From contig NC_081414.1 in assembly GCF_030272615.1 (NCBI RefSeq), positions 341,112,717 through 341,176,716 of the forward strand: a stretch of DNA of 64,000 bases, read 5' to 3'. Of this stretch, positions 32,716-45,000 are shown piece by piece. How positions within the stretch are numbered: position 1 is the first letter of the stretch; each line of letters begins with the position of its first letter. Below the pieces are notes generated by a model. The model searched no databases. It had not been told where the DNA came from and saw nothing but the letters and a program-made list of their open reading frames with translations. This stretch comes from Cryptomeria japonica. Lineage: Eukaryota; Streptophyta; Pinopsida; Cupressales; Cupressaceae. Position numbers and translations under genes: made by a program.

Positions 32716-35700
32716 ATGGCATCTACTTCTAAATCTGTAGGGAGGTTGATTATCATTGTTGAGCCTGAGGAAGCTATAAAGGCAAAGAAAATTATGTCTT
32801 ATAATGCATTGTCGCAAGTCCCAAGTGGAGTTGTTATACAAGGTGATTTGTCCAGCTATATAGACTACAAAATTGAAGATATGGGAACTCTTCACATCTA
32901 TACTTAGCTAAAATCACTCTGTGATAAGGAAGGAAAGATTAAAGCTAAATATTCTAGTGTTTTTGAGAAAGGATTTCATAATTCCACCTACCCTCTTGAA
33001 GATTTTGAAGAAGAGCACATAAGAATAATTTTGAGTCGAGTACATGGAGAGAATATGTATCTAGAAAGGACTCACACAATTACCAAGGAAGCCATTAGGG
33101 CTGTAACGGGTTATTGCTCAACTAGTAAATTTCATGAGTTGAGGAAAATCACAAAAGACATAGTCTTCAAGCTAACCAGTCCACCTCTAATGGGTGCGCT
33201 TTCTCTATTAACAATATCAGAGATCCTACAGTGAAACTTGTAGCAATGGTGATAGGCTACAGAGTATTTTACTCTAGTAGACTTAACACTATTCCGTCCA
33301 CAACAATTCATATAGCACATAGTATGATTGTTGAAAATGAGGACTATGATATCTATGAAGCTATCAGAGTCCAGCTATTTCTAAATTTGAAGTCCATCAA
33401 AAAGGACAATACGTAGAAGTTCAAATTTGGTCAGCTACTGGCTGGGTTATTTTTCTACTTTCAAAATTTTCTACCTGGTATAGGTGACATTGAATGGTCC
33501 AAAGAACAATTGGTCAATGCTCAAATTAGAAACAACATTAAGGCTATAAAGAATACCTTTTCAGCTACCACCAACAGGTATTTTAATGAATTTCAAAAGA
33601 AATTGAGTCTGAGAATGAGGTTACCTGAAGATGTAGTAAGACATTTTGAAAAAGACATAATCTTCATGGTTACTACTGATTTTTGCTTAATGCAAGCAAG
33701 AAAACCCAGAGAGGAAGAGATGGAAGATATGAGCTACGAAGTCAATCATGACTTAGTGGTTGGCTATGCTAATACCCTATTAGCATCACCTATAGACAAA
33801 AATAAGGCAAAATTGGATATTCTTGCAATCCAAGCTGCACCTGTTGAAACCAGTACTGAATCTGTAGCTAAAGCTAAAGGAAAGCAAAAGAAAAGTGAAG
33901 AAAAATCTCCTATGAAGAAAACTACAAGGGTGACTCAGAGTGTCCTAAGTAAGAAGGAACCAGCACCTAAAATAATTGAGAAAGAGGAGAGTGTACCAAA
34001 GAAGAGGAGGAACAGGAAACTAATTTTGCAACCAGAGTCTGAGGGATCAAAGTTTGAAGAAGAACCTAAAAAGGAAAAGGCAACTAACAGAACATCTAAG
34101 AAGGCAAAGGTAGTGCCAAAGGAAACTACACCACTAGATATTGCCACCTACAAACTTGCAACAACATTTGAAAGAACAAGGAAGTCATTGGGAAGAAACA
34201 GGTTTGACAATGTTAAAGAATATTATGATTCTTTTAGTGTAGATGAGTAGAAGTAAATACACCAATAGGTAATAACTTTTTTGAATCACTACTATAGATA
34301 TCCACATGAATTAGAGAAAGATATTTCAGTATCTTTGTATAATACTTTGTTAGAAAAATGGGAAGAAGCCACTCAGTTAGATAAGGAATTTATTGATAAA
34401 GTATTTGTACAGTATTTTCCCACATTATCATGAGAAGGAATTAGTGCTTTGACTTAGGAATACAAAGTATATTTTGATTTTAAAATAAGGAGATTGAAGC
34501 TTCTTAATGGAAAAAGGGCAACTATTGAGACAAAAACTCATCAACTATCCTGTCAAATCAAACAAAGGGTAGATAGCCTCCAATCTATCGATAAGGATGA
34601 AACCACAAATGATGTTTCTCTACCAGAAATGGATATAGAGGAAATTGTCACAACTGATATAGTCTTCTCAACCAAGAAGAAGGATGACTCAGTTATTCAT
34701 ATTGATGAGGACATTAAGGATTCAGTGGATCTATATGAAGATATGGATCCTCCTTCAATCATAGAAGTACAGGATAAAACAGGTGATCAATCAGCTACTC
34801 AACCAGAGGAAGTCAGCATACCGGCAACTACTCAATTGGAGAAACCCCAATTGGCAACTACTCAACTAGAGAAACCCCAACTGGCAACTAAACAACTGGA
34901 GAAACCCCAATCTCCACCAATCATTGAGATCACTCAAAAGGAGACCATTGAGGAAGCAGTTACTCAGAAAGAAGAAGATAAAATAGACGTAAATACAGAA
35001 AGAGCCATCATTAAGTGTATATCCTCTGAAAAGGGAAAGAAAAAACTGCTTGATGATGATGATGATGATGATGAAGACTCTTTAAGTATTTCAGGACCTA
35101 TTGATATGAATACCTTGAGTGCTTCTAAAATGATAAAGTTTTCTTGTATTATGGAAACTCGTGCACATAAGAAGAGGATGAAAGAACAAAGAATTGAGGC
35201 AGAGACAATTCAGAATGCAATAGAACTCTTGTCTGGATTACTACCGGAAACCTCTGTCGCACATCTTCTTACTCCTATTGGCAAACTTGGTCAGTTAGTT
35301 GCAAACACATCTGATCAATTCAAAACACTTGAAGATGCTACTCAAATGTCTGTTGAGAAGAGCCATAAGAAGGCATATTGAGATAAGCTAGCAAAGCACA
35401 TTAAGAATGGCAAAATGTCTTTATCTTATAATGGCAGTCTATTGAAGACAGCTATTGAATCTAGAGGAAAGTATCTTGCTTCTACCTCCAATGTTACTTT
35501 CTTTTATTCTGATATTTCCAAAAATCAAGTTGAAACTGAGCAGGGAATAGAAAGGTTATGCAAGGCATATGTCCCACTTCAGGACTCTATTCATGTCTTT
35601 AACCAGTCTATAGTTGAAATTCATGACAGACTGATCAGGAATGATAATGAGAGAGCTAAGAGATTCCAATCTCTAAGAGAACTCAAGAGTCAACTCACCT

Positions 35701-35912
35701 CACAAATCGACATTCTTTAGAGAGCCTACTCCAGTGTAGAAGCTATTCTTTCTACTCATGAAATGTTCTCGCTTGACTTAATGGAAGAACTTTATTCTCA
35801 GTTGTTGTCTACATCAGAGTATATGAATCACATACTGGAATCATGCCAGAATGCTCTATCTCAAATGAAGCATAATTTCAACAATATTTTCATGAGAATT
35901 GCTAATGCATGA
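32716..35912 (+). pseudogene. element B second ORF: unknown protein, conserved with element A
   Basis: The start is taken at 32716 (M-A-S-T-S-K-S) because the element A copy also starts M-A-S-A-S. Conserved landmarks are Y-I-D-Y-K-I-E-D, R-V-H-G-E-N-M-Y-L-E-R-T-H, L-N-L-K-S-I-K-K-D-N, F-K-F-G-Q-L-L-A-G-L-F-F-Y-F-Q, a D-I-E-W-S block, K-L-S-L-R-M-R and Y-E-V-N-H-D. The middle (about 33850-35090) is Lys/Glu/Pro-rich, with three near-identical Q-L-E-K-P-Q repeats near 34830-34910 and a run of aspartates near 35055. The C-terminal third is Leu-rich and coiled-coil-like. No retroviral protease, integrase, reverse transcriptase or RNase H motif is present. Frames change several times. The function is unknown. 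Confidence 0.75.
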
Positions 35913-36202
35913 ATTTGTTTCAAAATGTAATATATGCCAAACTCTTTGATACAAATTTTTCTATATATATGTATATATTTTACTTTATCATTTTGACATT
36001 GTTGTCAAAGGGGGAGTAATAATATGTATGTGTGTTTTTGAGAATTTGTACTTATGCCTACATTAAGGGGGAGTTTGACAACATTAAGGAGGAGCATTAC
36101 ATTCAAAGGGAGTATGTGTATATATATGTAGATATGTTGTGCATGCACACTTAGCAGTATTGAAAATTACTCAAAATTTTCTAAGTGTTGCCATCAATGC
36201 CA

Positions 36203-36213
36203 AAGGGGGAGAT
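36203..36213 (+). other. element B polypurine tract
   Basis: AAAGGGGGAGA followed by TT sits directly before the 3' LTR start at 36214, the expected plus-strand primer. Similar AAAGGGGGAG words occur upstream near 36008 and 36065. Confidence 0.8.
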
Positions 36214-37307
36214 TGTTGGCTTGGTGATGATTGTAATGTATCCATCAATTGTTGTCATTGATGAAACACTCTCACACACATATATGATAACATTGACTAC
36301 CAGTGTAACATCAATTGGTTTACACTATCAACTAGTATGTTTAAGATCTATCTCTAATCGGTATCTTGTGACAACCGGTATGTGCATTTGAGATAATCTG
36401 TGTTAACACTAAGTCGACATCAGAATCAGAATGAAGATGAAGTGGAAGATCCCATAACAACGGTTCACTAGTTTTATTTCAACCGGTATTAAACTTCTCT
36501 AGCCGGTATCTGTTTTGTGATGAGTTACCAGCATCGTTTGTTTGGCGGTCATTTTTGTGATGAGTTATGATTATATGACTAGATTCACTGCACCTAGGAA
36601 ATTGTGTTCCTATGGCCGACATAAGGTTTGTATGTCTATTTAAAGACATCGTAGAGAATCATTTTTATGATGATGATAACAGATAGAGATTTTTTATGTG
36701 AAAAGAGTGAAAAAGATTTTTTTGAGAAGTGATAAGTGTTAAGATGCTGAGCAATATTGAATGTACTTAGAAGGATCTGTTCAAGCAAGTCTTGTGCTAC
36801 TCAGAATAGATCAAGCTACTCTTGTTGTTTTCTAATCATTACAACGGGTACAAATCCCTTAACCGGGTAAGCTTTAACAACCTTCATTGTACAAATCCTC
36901 TAACAAGGTGATCCATTAGTTTGGATCCCAAATCCTCCATCGAGGTCACTCCTAACAGGGTAGTACTCTTAACAGGGTATAAAATTTTAATCAAGCTTGG
37001 AATCTCTAACAAGATTCACTCCTAGTAGAGCTCTTTGTAAGACCTTAACCAGTCAGTTTTATATTACTGCAGATAGTTAACTTGTGAGTTCCATCTCACT
37101 GTGGTTTTAACCTATTTGGGTTTTCCACGTATAAACACTTGTGTTATGGTAGATGTTCTACTTTATGTGGATGTTGTTATTTCATTTTGGATAGAATGTA
37201 TTTTATTTAATTGCTTGGTTAAATTTATCTATCAGTCAGTGTTTAAAGTACTGTTTGTTTTGGAGTCACTAATTTACCCCCCCTCTCAATGCTTTTCAAG
37301 TCCATCA
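36214..37307 (+). repeat. 3' LTR of element B
   Basis: TGTTGGCTTGGTGATGATTG to TCCATCA, 1094 bp, followed by the AACCA target duplication. It matches the interrupted 5' LTR along its length with scattered substitutions. It shows what the 5' LTR looked like before element A landed, because CTCCTAACAGGGTAGTACTC is continuous here at about 36950-36969. Confidence 0.92.
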
Positions 37308-37319
37308 AACCACACCCTT

Positions 37320-37771
37320 CTTCTCACACAACTCTAAACTGACATTGAAATCTCCCGCCATAATCAAAGGATGAAAAGCGAACAACCCTCACATAAAAGA
37401 AATGTGAGACCATAAATTTTTCTTACCCTGAAGATCAGTGGGGGCATAAATGTTAGTTAACAAGATATATTCCCCAATCTCAAGACTAGAGGCAACCCCA
37501 GACAAAGAAGATCTGGAAGCAACCCACCAAATAGGATGAATCCTCAAGGGGTTCCAAAGGTGGGTCACCCCTCCAGAGGAGCTAATTGCCCAATAAACTG
37601 ACACTCGCCTCGCCCCCAAAGCTTTGACACCACACCCATCATACTTTCCATAGAAATTTTAGTTTCCTGCAAGAACAAGACATCAAGTGAATGACTCCTA
37701 ATCAATTCCTGAACATCTTTTTCTCTAGAGCCACTGTTAAAGCCTCTCACATTCCATGATAGCACAATCAT
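37320..37771 (-). pseudogene. LINE ORF2 start: AP-endonuclease-like domain
   Basis: The frame opens M-I-V-L-S-W-N-V-R-G-F-N and continues D-V-L-F-L-Q-E-T-K. The W-N-V-R-G asparagine and the Q-E-T-K glutamate are metal-binding motifs of the endonuclease/exonuclease/phosphatase fold that nicks target DNA in LINEs. A second frame (37389-37619) carries T-N-I-Y-A-P. Element B cut the domain at 37307/22236 (target duplication AACCA), and the rest continues at 22235. Confidence 0.85.
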
Positions 37772-39400
37772 TTCAGAGGATTGGAAAAGCTAGAATCCAG
37801 AGTATTTACTGACCTTGACTCAACCAAATTATCCCCCATCAATTTGATCTTATCCAAATCCTTCTTTCTACCAACCTTTGAATTCTTCTCTGAAGCTTCT
37901 TTCTTAATGTCTTTTTGATGAAGACCTAGGTGTACAGAGGTCTTATTACTTTTGACCCCAGCAGGTTCCAATTTCTGAGCTGCCAGAGAATCGCGCCCCC
38001 CCCCCAACAGCCAATTTCACTTCCGCACCAGAAGTGGGTCCCAACTAGACCACTACTAGCTGATCCATCTCCATTTGTTGGATTTCAACCACTTGTAGAG
38101 CCTGGGTAGAGTCCTAGATCACACTTTCCAGAACCACCCCTAATGCACCTTGATCCAAAGGGATTAACCCTGGATTCACTTCCTATTGGCTAAGGTCATC
38201 CAAGACTTCAAATATGTTAAAGGTATCCTCCTCCTGTCTCTCCTACAAGGATCTCTTTTGTCCTCAATTCTTGTTCTTTGTCTTAACTGAGATAAAGCCA
38301 TCAACACCCACTACCTCGTCTGACATGATAGATTTTCCTTTATCAGACCCATCTAGGTTATGGGTCAACTGCTAAGGTTAGAACACCACTGGTTTATACC
38401 TAGGACACTTGCACTATAAATGACCATACTCATCACACAAATGACACCGAAATGGTAAAGTCTCATAATCCAACTGTTGCACCCAAGAATAAGAGCCCGC
38501 ACACATATCTATAGCATCTAGCAAAGGTTTACTAAGATCAATTTCAACATAGATACGAGTGAAAGTCATTACCTTTCTCCCCGGTGTTTATGTTGAAGAT
38601 CCCATTGGCTTCCCAAGTAGTGAAGCAAGCATCTGCAAAATATCCTCTTGGCAGCATTCCATAGGAAAACATGAAACCCACACTAGAACACTATTCGGGA
38701 GCTCCTCCAAAGGGTTAAACCCTGCATGCCAAGGTTTGATGAACAACCCCACCTACTTGTAAAAATACTGGTCTCCTTCAAAAACCCTATTGTGATCCTC
38801 CATGCAGTTGAAATTAACCATGAAGTAGTTGTTTGCCAGCAGCATAATCTCCATTAATTCCCCTTTCAGTGCCCAAGACCTTTGCACCCAGTTTTCCAAA
38901 AACTACAGAGAAACCCTCGTCCCCAAAAAATTACAATATAGCGAGTGTTTTTGAAAAGTATTCAACATCTTCAGCTATCATCTCTAGAGGAATAACCAAC
39001 CTCAGCCTCTCACTGCATCTCTTGAGATATCCATTAATCTTCGTAATACGAGAGCCACCAGCACTACTAGACCCCGAATTTGAGGCAAAAAGATTATTAT
39101 AAAAAGTCTTAATACTTTGAGATGGGGATTTTGAACCCACCAATGCTTGACATTGGACCTCACAAAAAAAGCCACATCCCAAAGGGGACAAGCAAGGACT
39201 CATGGAAACCAAGAACCCACCCCTCCCAAGCACCATCGAAAGGCAGAGTCGACCATAACTCCCTACCCCACTGGCTATCCATAGGCCAACAAGGAACCTC
39301 AAACCCCAATCATGTGCAACACAACCCCCCTCCCGCGGACCACCGCTCAACCACCAGCACCTGCCACCCCTAACACAATTCCTCCCCTCCCTCCTCTAAC
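37768..39400 (-). pseudogene. LINE ORF1 (nucleic-acid-binding protein), broken
   Basis: The best early piece is a 139-codon frame at 38931-39350, which includes K-S-P-S-Q-S and V-I-P-L-E-M-I. Further on, another frame reads V-L-V-W-V-S-C-F-P-M-E (about 38645-38695), like the DUF4283 domain of plant LINE ORF1 proteins. Near 38401-38455 follows R-C-H-L-C-D-E-Y-G-H-L and C-K-C-P, a CCHC zinc knuckle with a stop inside. A last 79-codon K/S-rich piece ends at 37768, just before ORF2. The protein would bind element RNA. At least several frameshifts and stops are present. Confidence 0.7.
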
Positions 39401-39532
39401 CTCCACTGCCCTCCCTAGATGCACTAGCAGACAATGACTACCCATGAGCTAGGGCTTTGATGCCCTAGCTAGATACCCTGTAGACTCCCTCATGCATGAC
39501 GCCATCCTTAAATTCTCATCTATATTTCTTAT

Positions 39533-40228
39533 CTTTTTCAAAACCCTAATAGGGCCCTATTTCAACAATCAAACCTTAATTTCGCCTATCTAGAGATTGT
39601 AAAATCAATCAATTTTTTGGGGTTATCTCTCAAATAATCCTAACTTTCATCCCTAAAAAATTACGAAAAATTTGGGAGGACCGAGTGCAACTTCAACCCT
39701 GTCACTGGCCTTTTTCCTGAAATTTCGGGAGACTGTTATGACCAAAAAAATTGGCTGATTTTGTCAAATTTTAATCCCTCTAAAATAAAAAAACACCTCT
39801 GAATTTCAACATTGCAACTTTCAAGAAAACATTTAAAATTAAGTGGCTAATTATAATCTGCCTTAATTTTAAGATCTTAATTTTGTCAATATTAAATTTG
39901 AAATTAAGTGGTATCCCATAGGCCCTAATTTTAAAAATTTAATCTCTTTTGGATAATTTTAAAATTAAGAGGTTATTTTTTTAAATAATCCTAATTTTAA
40001 ATTTCAATTTCCTAGGAGGTTGCATTATTATTCTTTTAATCAATTTGTTCATTTAATTGAATAATCATTTTTCCTAGAATTTTGAATTATTCAGTTATTT
40101 TGCAAGTTTCAAATTTCAAATTTTCAAAATTCAAATTCTATTTTCCCTTCTTTATTCAATTTTTTATGCATGTATGGGGTGAACATTATTATGGTTAAAT
40201 GACATATGCATTTCTTGTTTGATCATAA
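39533..40228 (+). other. element C leader, second part
   Basis: It continues element C beyond the LINE target duplication. A GGAGGACCGAGTGCAACTTC segment near 39676 resembles the LTR segment near 17240 (GGAGGACTGGGTGCAACTTC). The rest is AT-rich, with AAAATTAAGTGG repeats like the first part of the leader. No coding frame until 40229. Confidence 0.6.
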
Positions 40229-41448
40229 GTGCATATGGAGTTCTTATCTTATTTTGCTAATTCAATTTTAAGTTCCATTAAAGATGTTCACGATGTTCCC
40301 TTTCATGCATATTATGATAATTTAGTTCTCCCCTTCATTCATACCTATGATTTACCCTCTCCCAAAATTGATCTCATTAATGAGGGCACATTGGTGCAAA
40401 AAGGGAATATGGACACTTCTTTCAAAGTTCTCCCTCCTAAAGATGAATTTTTGGATAATTGTTTTCTTTCTTCTCCTAAAAAGTACCTCCCTCATAAGGA
40501 TTATTTGGTGCAAGAGGGTGATATTATGGCTGCTTATCCTAGTGATACCATACCTTCTTTTCATGATCTTCCCTCTAAAGATGAAGCATTAATTACATAT
40601 GATAGTCATTTCCTAATGAGTGTCTTGAACATAAAGAAACCTTAGAACAAGGGGATGATATTATTTCTCATCATAATGCTCTCTCTCCCAACAATCAAGA
40701 GCCTTACAAAAATCAAACCAATTCCATTCATGTTCCTAGGAAACCAAAAATTATTCCTGATTATCATGCTATGCCTTACACATATACTAATGAGGTAGTT
40801 GATGAAAACATAAATGAAACATCATATGCTTTCTTAGTTCCTACAATCCTCTCTTCAATTCACTCAAATGCACCATCTCCTACCAAAGAAGTTCCTAAAG
40901 AAGAACTCTTAGAGGATGATTGGGGGTCCTTATATTTTACTCCTACCTTTTCTAGAAAGTCTAAGATGCCTGAATTTCATATTCCAAATTTTTCTCTTAA
41001 CACAAAACTTGAAATTGATTGGGCCTCTTTAAACTTCAATCCAATTCCCCCTAAGAGTGAACCCTCTTTTGCACATACACATGGATTCAATGGACAAATT
41101 CTTGAATGTGAGCGACAAAGTCATGAGAAATCACACTTTCTTTTGTCAACATATTCTCTATTATCTTGTAAATCAACACCTTCTCATTCTAATTTTGAGT
41201 TAAAATAAGAAAATGTGTTCACCAATCTTCTAAATTCCAAATTAATATCTCCTCTTTGTCCTAAACGAAGAAGAAAACATAAAAAACATTCTCAAAATTC
41301 TTCTTTTAGTAAATATCATCAAACCCATGGCCATTCTACTAATGAGTGTCAATCTTTGAAGACACAAATACAATATTACATTGATTTAGGAATGTTAAAA
41401 ACAACATCTCACAATGAATGGCATATTCGTCATGATATTTTAAAATAA
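40229..41448 (+). pseudogene. element C gag-like polyprotein, broken
   Basis: The pieces are 40229-40645, 40771-41208 and 41215-41448, joined by one frameshift near 40610 and one stop at 41206-41208. The first two are acidic, Ser/Pro-rich and carry repeated D-W-x-S-L-x-F-x-P phrases (E-D-D-W-G-S-L-Y-F-T-P, I-D-W-A-S-L-N-F-N-P) and P-P-K-D-E-type phrases. The last ends K-Y-H-Q-T-H-G-H-S-T-N-E-C-Q-S-L-K-T-Q-I, the zinc-knuckle-like pattern of Ty3/gypsy gags of plants, with its first Cys replaced by Ser. I see no capsid domain I can name. It would bind element RNA. Confidence 0.65.
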
Positions 41449-42011
41449 TATTCAAGTTCCTATTATGTTTCTCCTCACTATGTGGCATAGTTAGCCTACC
41501 TATTGGGGGCTCCTTGTCATTCATGGTGGTACAATTTTAGGTGCAATAAAACTTAGTGAGCAACATAATAGTCTATTTATTCTTGCCTCTATGCTTGGGG
41601 GACAAGAATATTCTTTTTCCTCTTTCTAAGGTTTCACTATTTTCTTTATGGAGTACATTATTCATAAACTCGATGTCCTTTCTTGCATGGAGTTTTCCTT
41701 CATACAAGTGCATGTTTGTTCCATAGGTGGGATCTTCTCCTTGTTTGAAATGGTATGTCTATTATGAACAATAGCTCCTGAGAGAAATTTTGTGAATATT
41801 CTTCTTTCTCTATCTTTGAAAACTACCTCTTCTATTATGTTATTCATAACTTGATGTCCTTTCTTGAATGGAGTTATCCTTTATGCGAGCACATGTATGT
41901 TCCTTGGCTAGGATGTATTCCTTGCTTGAAACTGTACATCTCTTATGAGTACTATATCTCTAGAAGCCGTGTAATCATTCTCATTGTCCTACACTTCGGG
42001 GCCAATGATCT
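41449..42011 (+). repeat. element C interior with a 181-bp tandem duplication
   Basis: TTATTCATAA-CTCGATGTCCTTTC begins a unit at about 41659 that is repeated from about 41840. Both copies include TTCTTG-ATGGAGTT, GCACATGT-TGTTCC and CCTTG-TTGAAA. No pol-like frame is present. It ends at the element D insertion site. Confidence 0.65.
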
Positions 42012-45000
42012 TGTAGTGCCCCTACTCTAGTCAACTTTGTAAAACTAGTTTGACCTTGGTTGACTTTTTGTAAGGCATTCTTGGATGGTTGATTTACCAT
42101 TATATAATGTTCTAGTCAGATATTATGATTATTATGCGTACCTGTTAATGGGCTTTCACATCGATTCTTATGTAAGTTTATTAGTTCTCCTATATCGTGT
42201 TATTAATCTTCAACTAACACTTTCATTAAGTATATATATGTATGCATGTATGACTCTTGGTTGCAAGAGACTTTAGGTACAGTTTCGCATGGGTGTGAGG
42301 TTCGTCTCCACTTGGATTTGCAAGTATGAGTGTACCTCTTTGGTCTTTAGAATTTGGATTAGGTGGTCATGAACCCCTCATTTTACCCTAGTCATGCTCA
42401 AGTGAGCATCGTTGGTGGTTTGTTAGTTTTCCTTTTCGTTTAGGTTTGCAGGTTGTGTATTTTGTTGGATTTCTTGGGTTGCGTGTTTTGCGTGTGGTAA
42501 AATTGAGTATTTAATTTGATTTAATGTGTTCATTTACGCATTAGTAATTGAGGAACTAAATTAAATAGGTTTATTTTATGTGATTAATCATTAATTAAAA
42601 AGATCGCTCTATTTATGTTTGTAGCAAGTTTAATTTAATGGTTAATTTTAAATAATGAATTTATTCAGTTTATGCATTTTGAAAGGAAAGATTTAAATTT
42701 ATTCGAAATAGAAATAATTTAATCTCTTTTTCTTTTGGAAATAAAAGGTTAATTTTAATTATTTAAGAAAATCAATTTTAATTAGAAAAGCATGTTGAAT
42801 ATATATATTTGATGTAGTGTGAAAGATTGATTTTGGGATTTTATTTTAATTAAAAATATTTTACCCTCATTAATATTGTGAAATATAAATGTTAGCTTTG
42901 TTAATATTGAGAAAATTAAAATTAAATGAGGGAGAGAATCATTTTGATTTTTAATTAGAAAAGCAAGTTTAGAATATTGGAATAGTTGTAGAGAATGATT
43001 TTTAATTTTATTTAAAGATGTTTAAAATTCAAAAATAAGAGATTAGATCAAATATTCTTCCATTTACCCTAGGTTTGAAAATATTTTTGGAGAGCATTTT
43101 TTTTAAAACATTTTTTTTGGAGAAGGATTTTTTGGAGGAGATTTGGGCATTTTGGGAAGGAAGGATTTCTTGAGTTGTAGGTTGGGCTCTTCATCAGATC
43201 TTTTCCAGGAATGCTTATCGATGTAGGAATTTGTTTATCAATTTGGTTATTTGTAAATAAAAAAAGAAAAAAAGGGTTTGGATGTTCTTCATGCAGTTTT
43301 GTTTTAAATTCTCCATTGAATGCCCTCAAGATTAAGATTCATAGTGGAAATTAGTTAAAGGTTGGCTAATTGTTTGAATCATTGTATGAGAAATGAGCTT
43401 CTTTATGCCCAAAATTTGCTTATTTGAAAGTTATTCAACAAAGATTGTGTATTTGGAAAACCATGAGCATTCTAGAAATTTTATTTTAGCCTCTGTATGA
43501 GGTTGTGGATTAATGAAACTAGGGTTTTCTTTTATTATCTTTTGAGGTTTGTATCATATAAAAATAAAACAAAATATATTAATCAAAATGGTTTTTATTT
43601 TTAAAATCAAATTTTTATTTTCATTGGGCAGATTTTTTGGGGGGTTTTGGAGGGGGGGAGCCAAAGCTCAACACTCACCCCTCCCTTCCCTTCCGCTTTT
43701 GGAGCCACTGGGAACTCTGAGACCCCGATGGCCACAGAGCCTTGCGACCATAGGGTGGCCGCAAAGGTCTGCAGCCATGGTGTGGCCGCAAGGTCCTGCG
43801 ACCCCGTGGTGGCTACAAGTTTCCCCATGTCCACTGTGTGGAAGCTGAGGGACATACATCCACCGTGACGGCCACAGCCTCGTAGCTAGGGTACGGCCAC
43901 CCCACTCCCATGGATGGGAGGTGCGCCCACGACTGCCCTCATTCTTTTTTAATTTTTTTTTTAAAAAAATATTAAATTTAAAGCTTTTTTTATATAGTTT
44001 TTAATTATTTATTAATTATTATTAATATATATTTTATTAATGGTCATTAATATCTATATATTAATTAATATTTAGTTTGAAAATTGTGTATTATTAAGTT
44101 ATTAATTGTTTATATTTTATTAATCAAGAATTAATAAATATATAATAATTAATATTTAATTTTGGTATCTATCTTAATGAGGAAGTATCTTTTTGGAAAT
44201 AGATAGAATATTATTTTAATTGGAAAATTTTTGAAATAAAATATATATTATCATTTGGTAATTTTTTTTAAATAATATATCATTCAGGAATATATTATTA
44301 TTGGATTTGAATGATAATAGGTCATCGGGGAATTTTAGAAATGAAAACACTGTAGTATTTGAGGAATTCAAACATGAAATATTTTATCGTTGGATATTTT
44401 GAAAATTTAAATGATATACTATTGGAAATATGGGAAATTTAATAATGTATCATTCGGAAAATAGGTGAGTTAATGATACTCTCAATTAGTAAAGTAAATG
44501 GTTTAGTTTATATTTTTCCTCTGTATTGAGAAATAGACAAATGGACTATTGCAACTATGGGATTGTATTCATCTTGTAATGGTGATTTTTCTGTTAATAT
44601 ATTTTTTGAAAACTTTTCTCATTCAGAAATCTAGAATGACTTTTATGTTAAATCAATATGGGAAAAGATTGTCTCTATCAGGTTATGTCCTTGATTTCGA
44701 ATCTTGATTGTTTTCGTGTGCTAGTTGCTTTCGAACCTGTCCTTTGTGCAGGTGTTAAATATTGGTTTGTGGTGGACCCTATCTATTCAGGTCTTTAGTT
44801 AGAGAACTGTCAGTCAGTGTACCTTGTATGAAGTCTAGTTTAACCAAGTGAGTAATCCTACCCTATTGAACTACGTATGCTCGACCTTGGGTATTCCTGG
44901 GTTTTAGGAGTTCATTTGAATATGTTTTGCTAGTATGTGTTGTTGTGCTGCCCTTGATCAAAGCTCTATTGTGGGGTTGTCCATTTGCCTATGCCCTTGT

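Larger units (their letters stand above)
22236..37307 (+). mobile_element. element B: non-autonomous copia-type LTR retrotransposon
   Basis: The 5' LTR is 22236-22990 plus 30555-30906 (about 1107 bp once element A is removed), and the 3' LTR is 36214-37307 (1094 bp). The target duplication AACCA is present at 22231-22235 and 37308-37312. A tRNA-Met primer site lies at 30909-30920 and a purine tract at 36203-36213. The interior of 5307 bp carries a gag and a second long ORF but no recognisable pol. It inserted into the LINE and was later interrupted by element A within its 5' LTR. Confidence 0.93.
18166..39523 (-). mobile_element. plant L1-type LINE on the minus strand, split by element B
   Basis: Read on the minus strand the element runs from 39523 to 37308, then continues from 22235 to 18166. 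It ends in an A-rich tail complementary to the T-rich run at 18166-18176. The 9-bp word ATTTCTTAT flanks it at 18157-18165 and 39524-39532, as expected of a target duplication. The order is ORF1 with a CCHC knuckle, then ORF2 with an endonuclease, reverse transcriptase, zinc-binding domain and RNase H. Both ORFs carry many stops and frameshifts, so it is dead. It inserted into element C and was later hit by element B between the endonuclease start and the rest of ORF2. Confidence 0.88.

Noticed and set aside
43549-43868. Overlapping frames on both strands in the GC-rich LTR block
   Set aside because: They lie inside an LTR, the frames are not kept in the second LTR copy at 51090-51390, and composition alone keeps them open.
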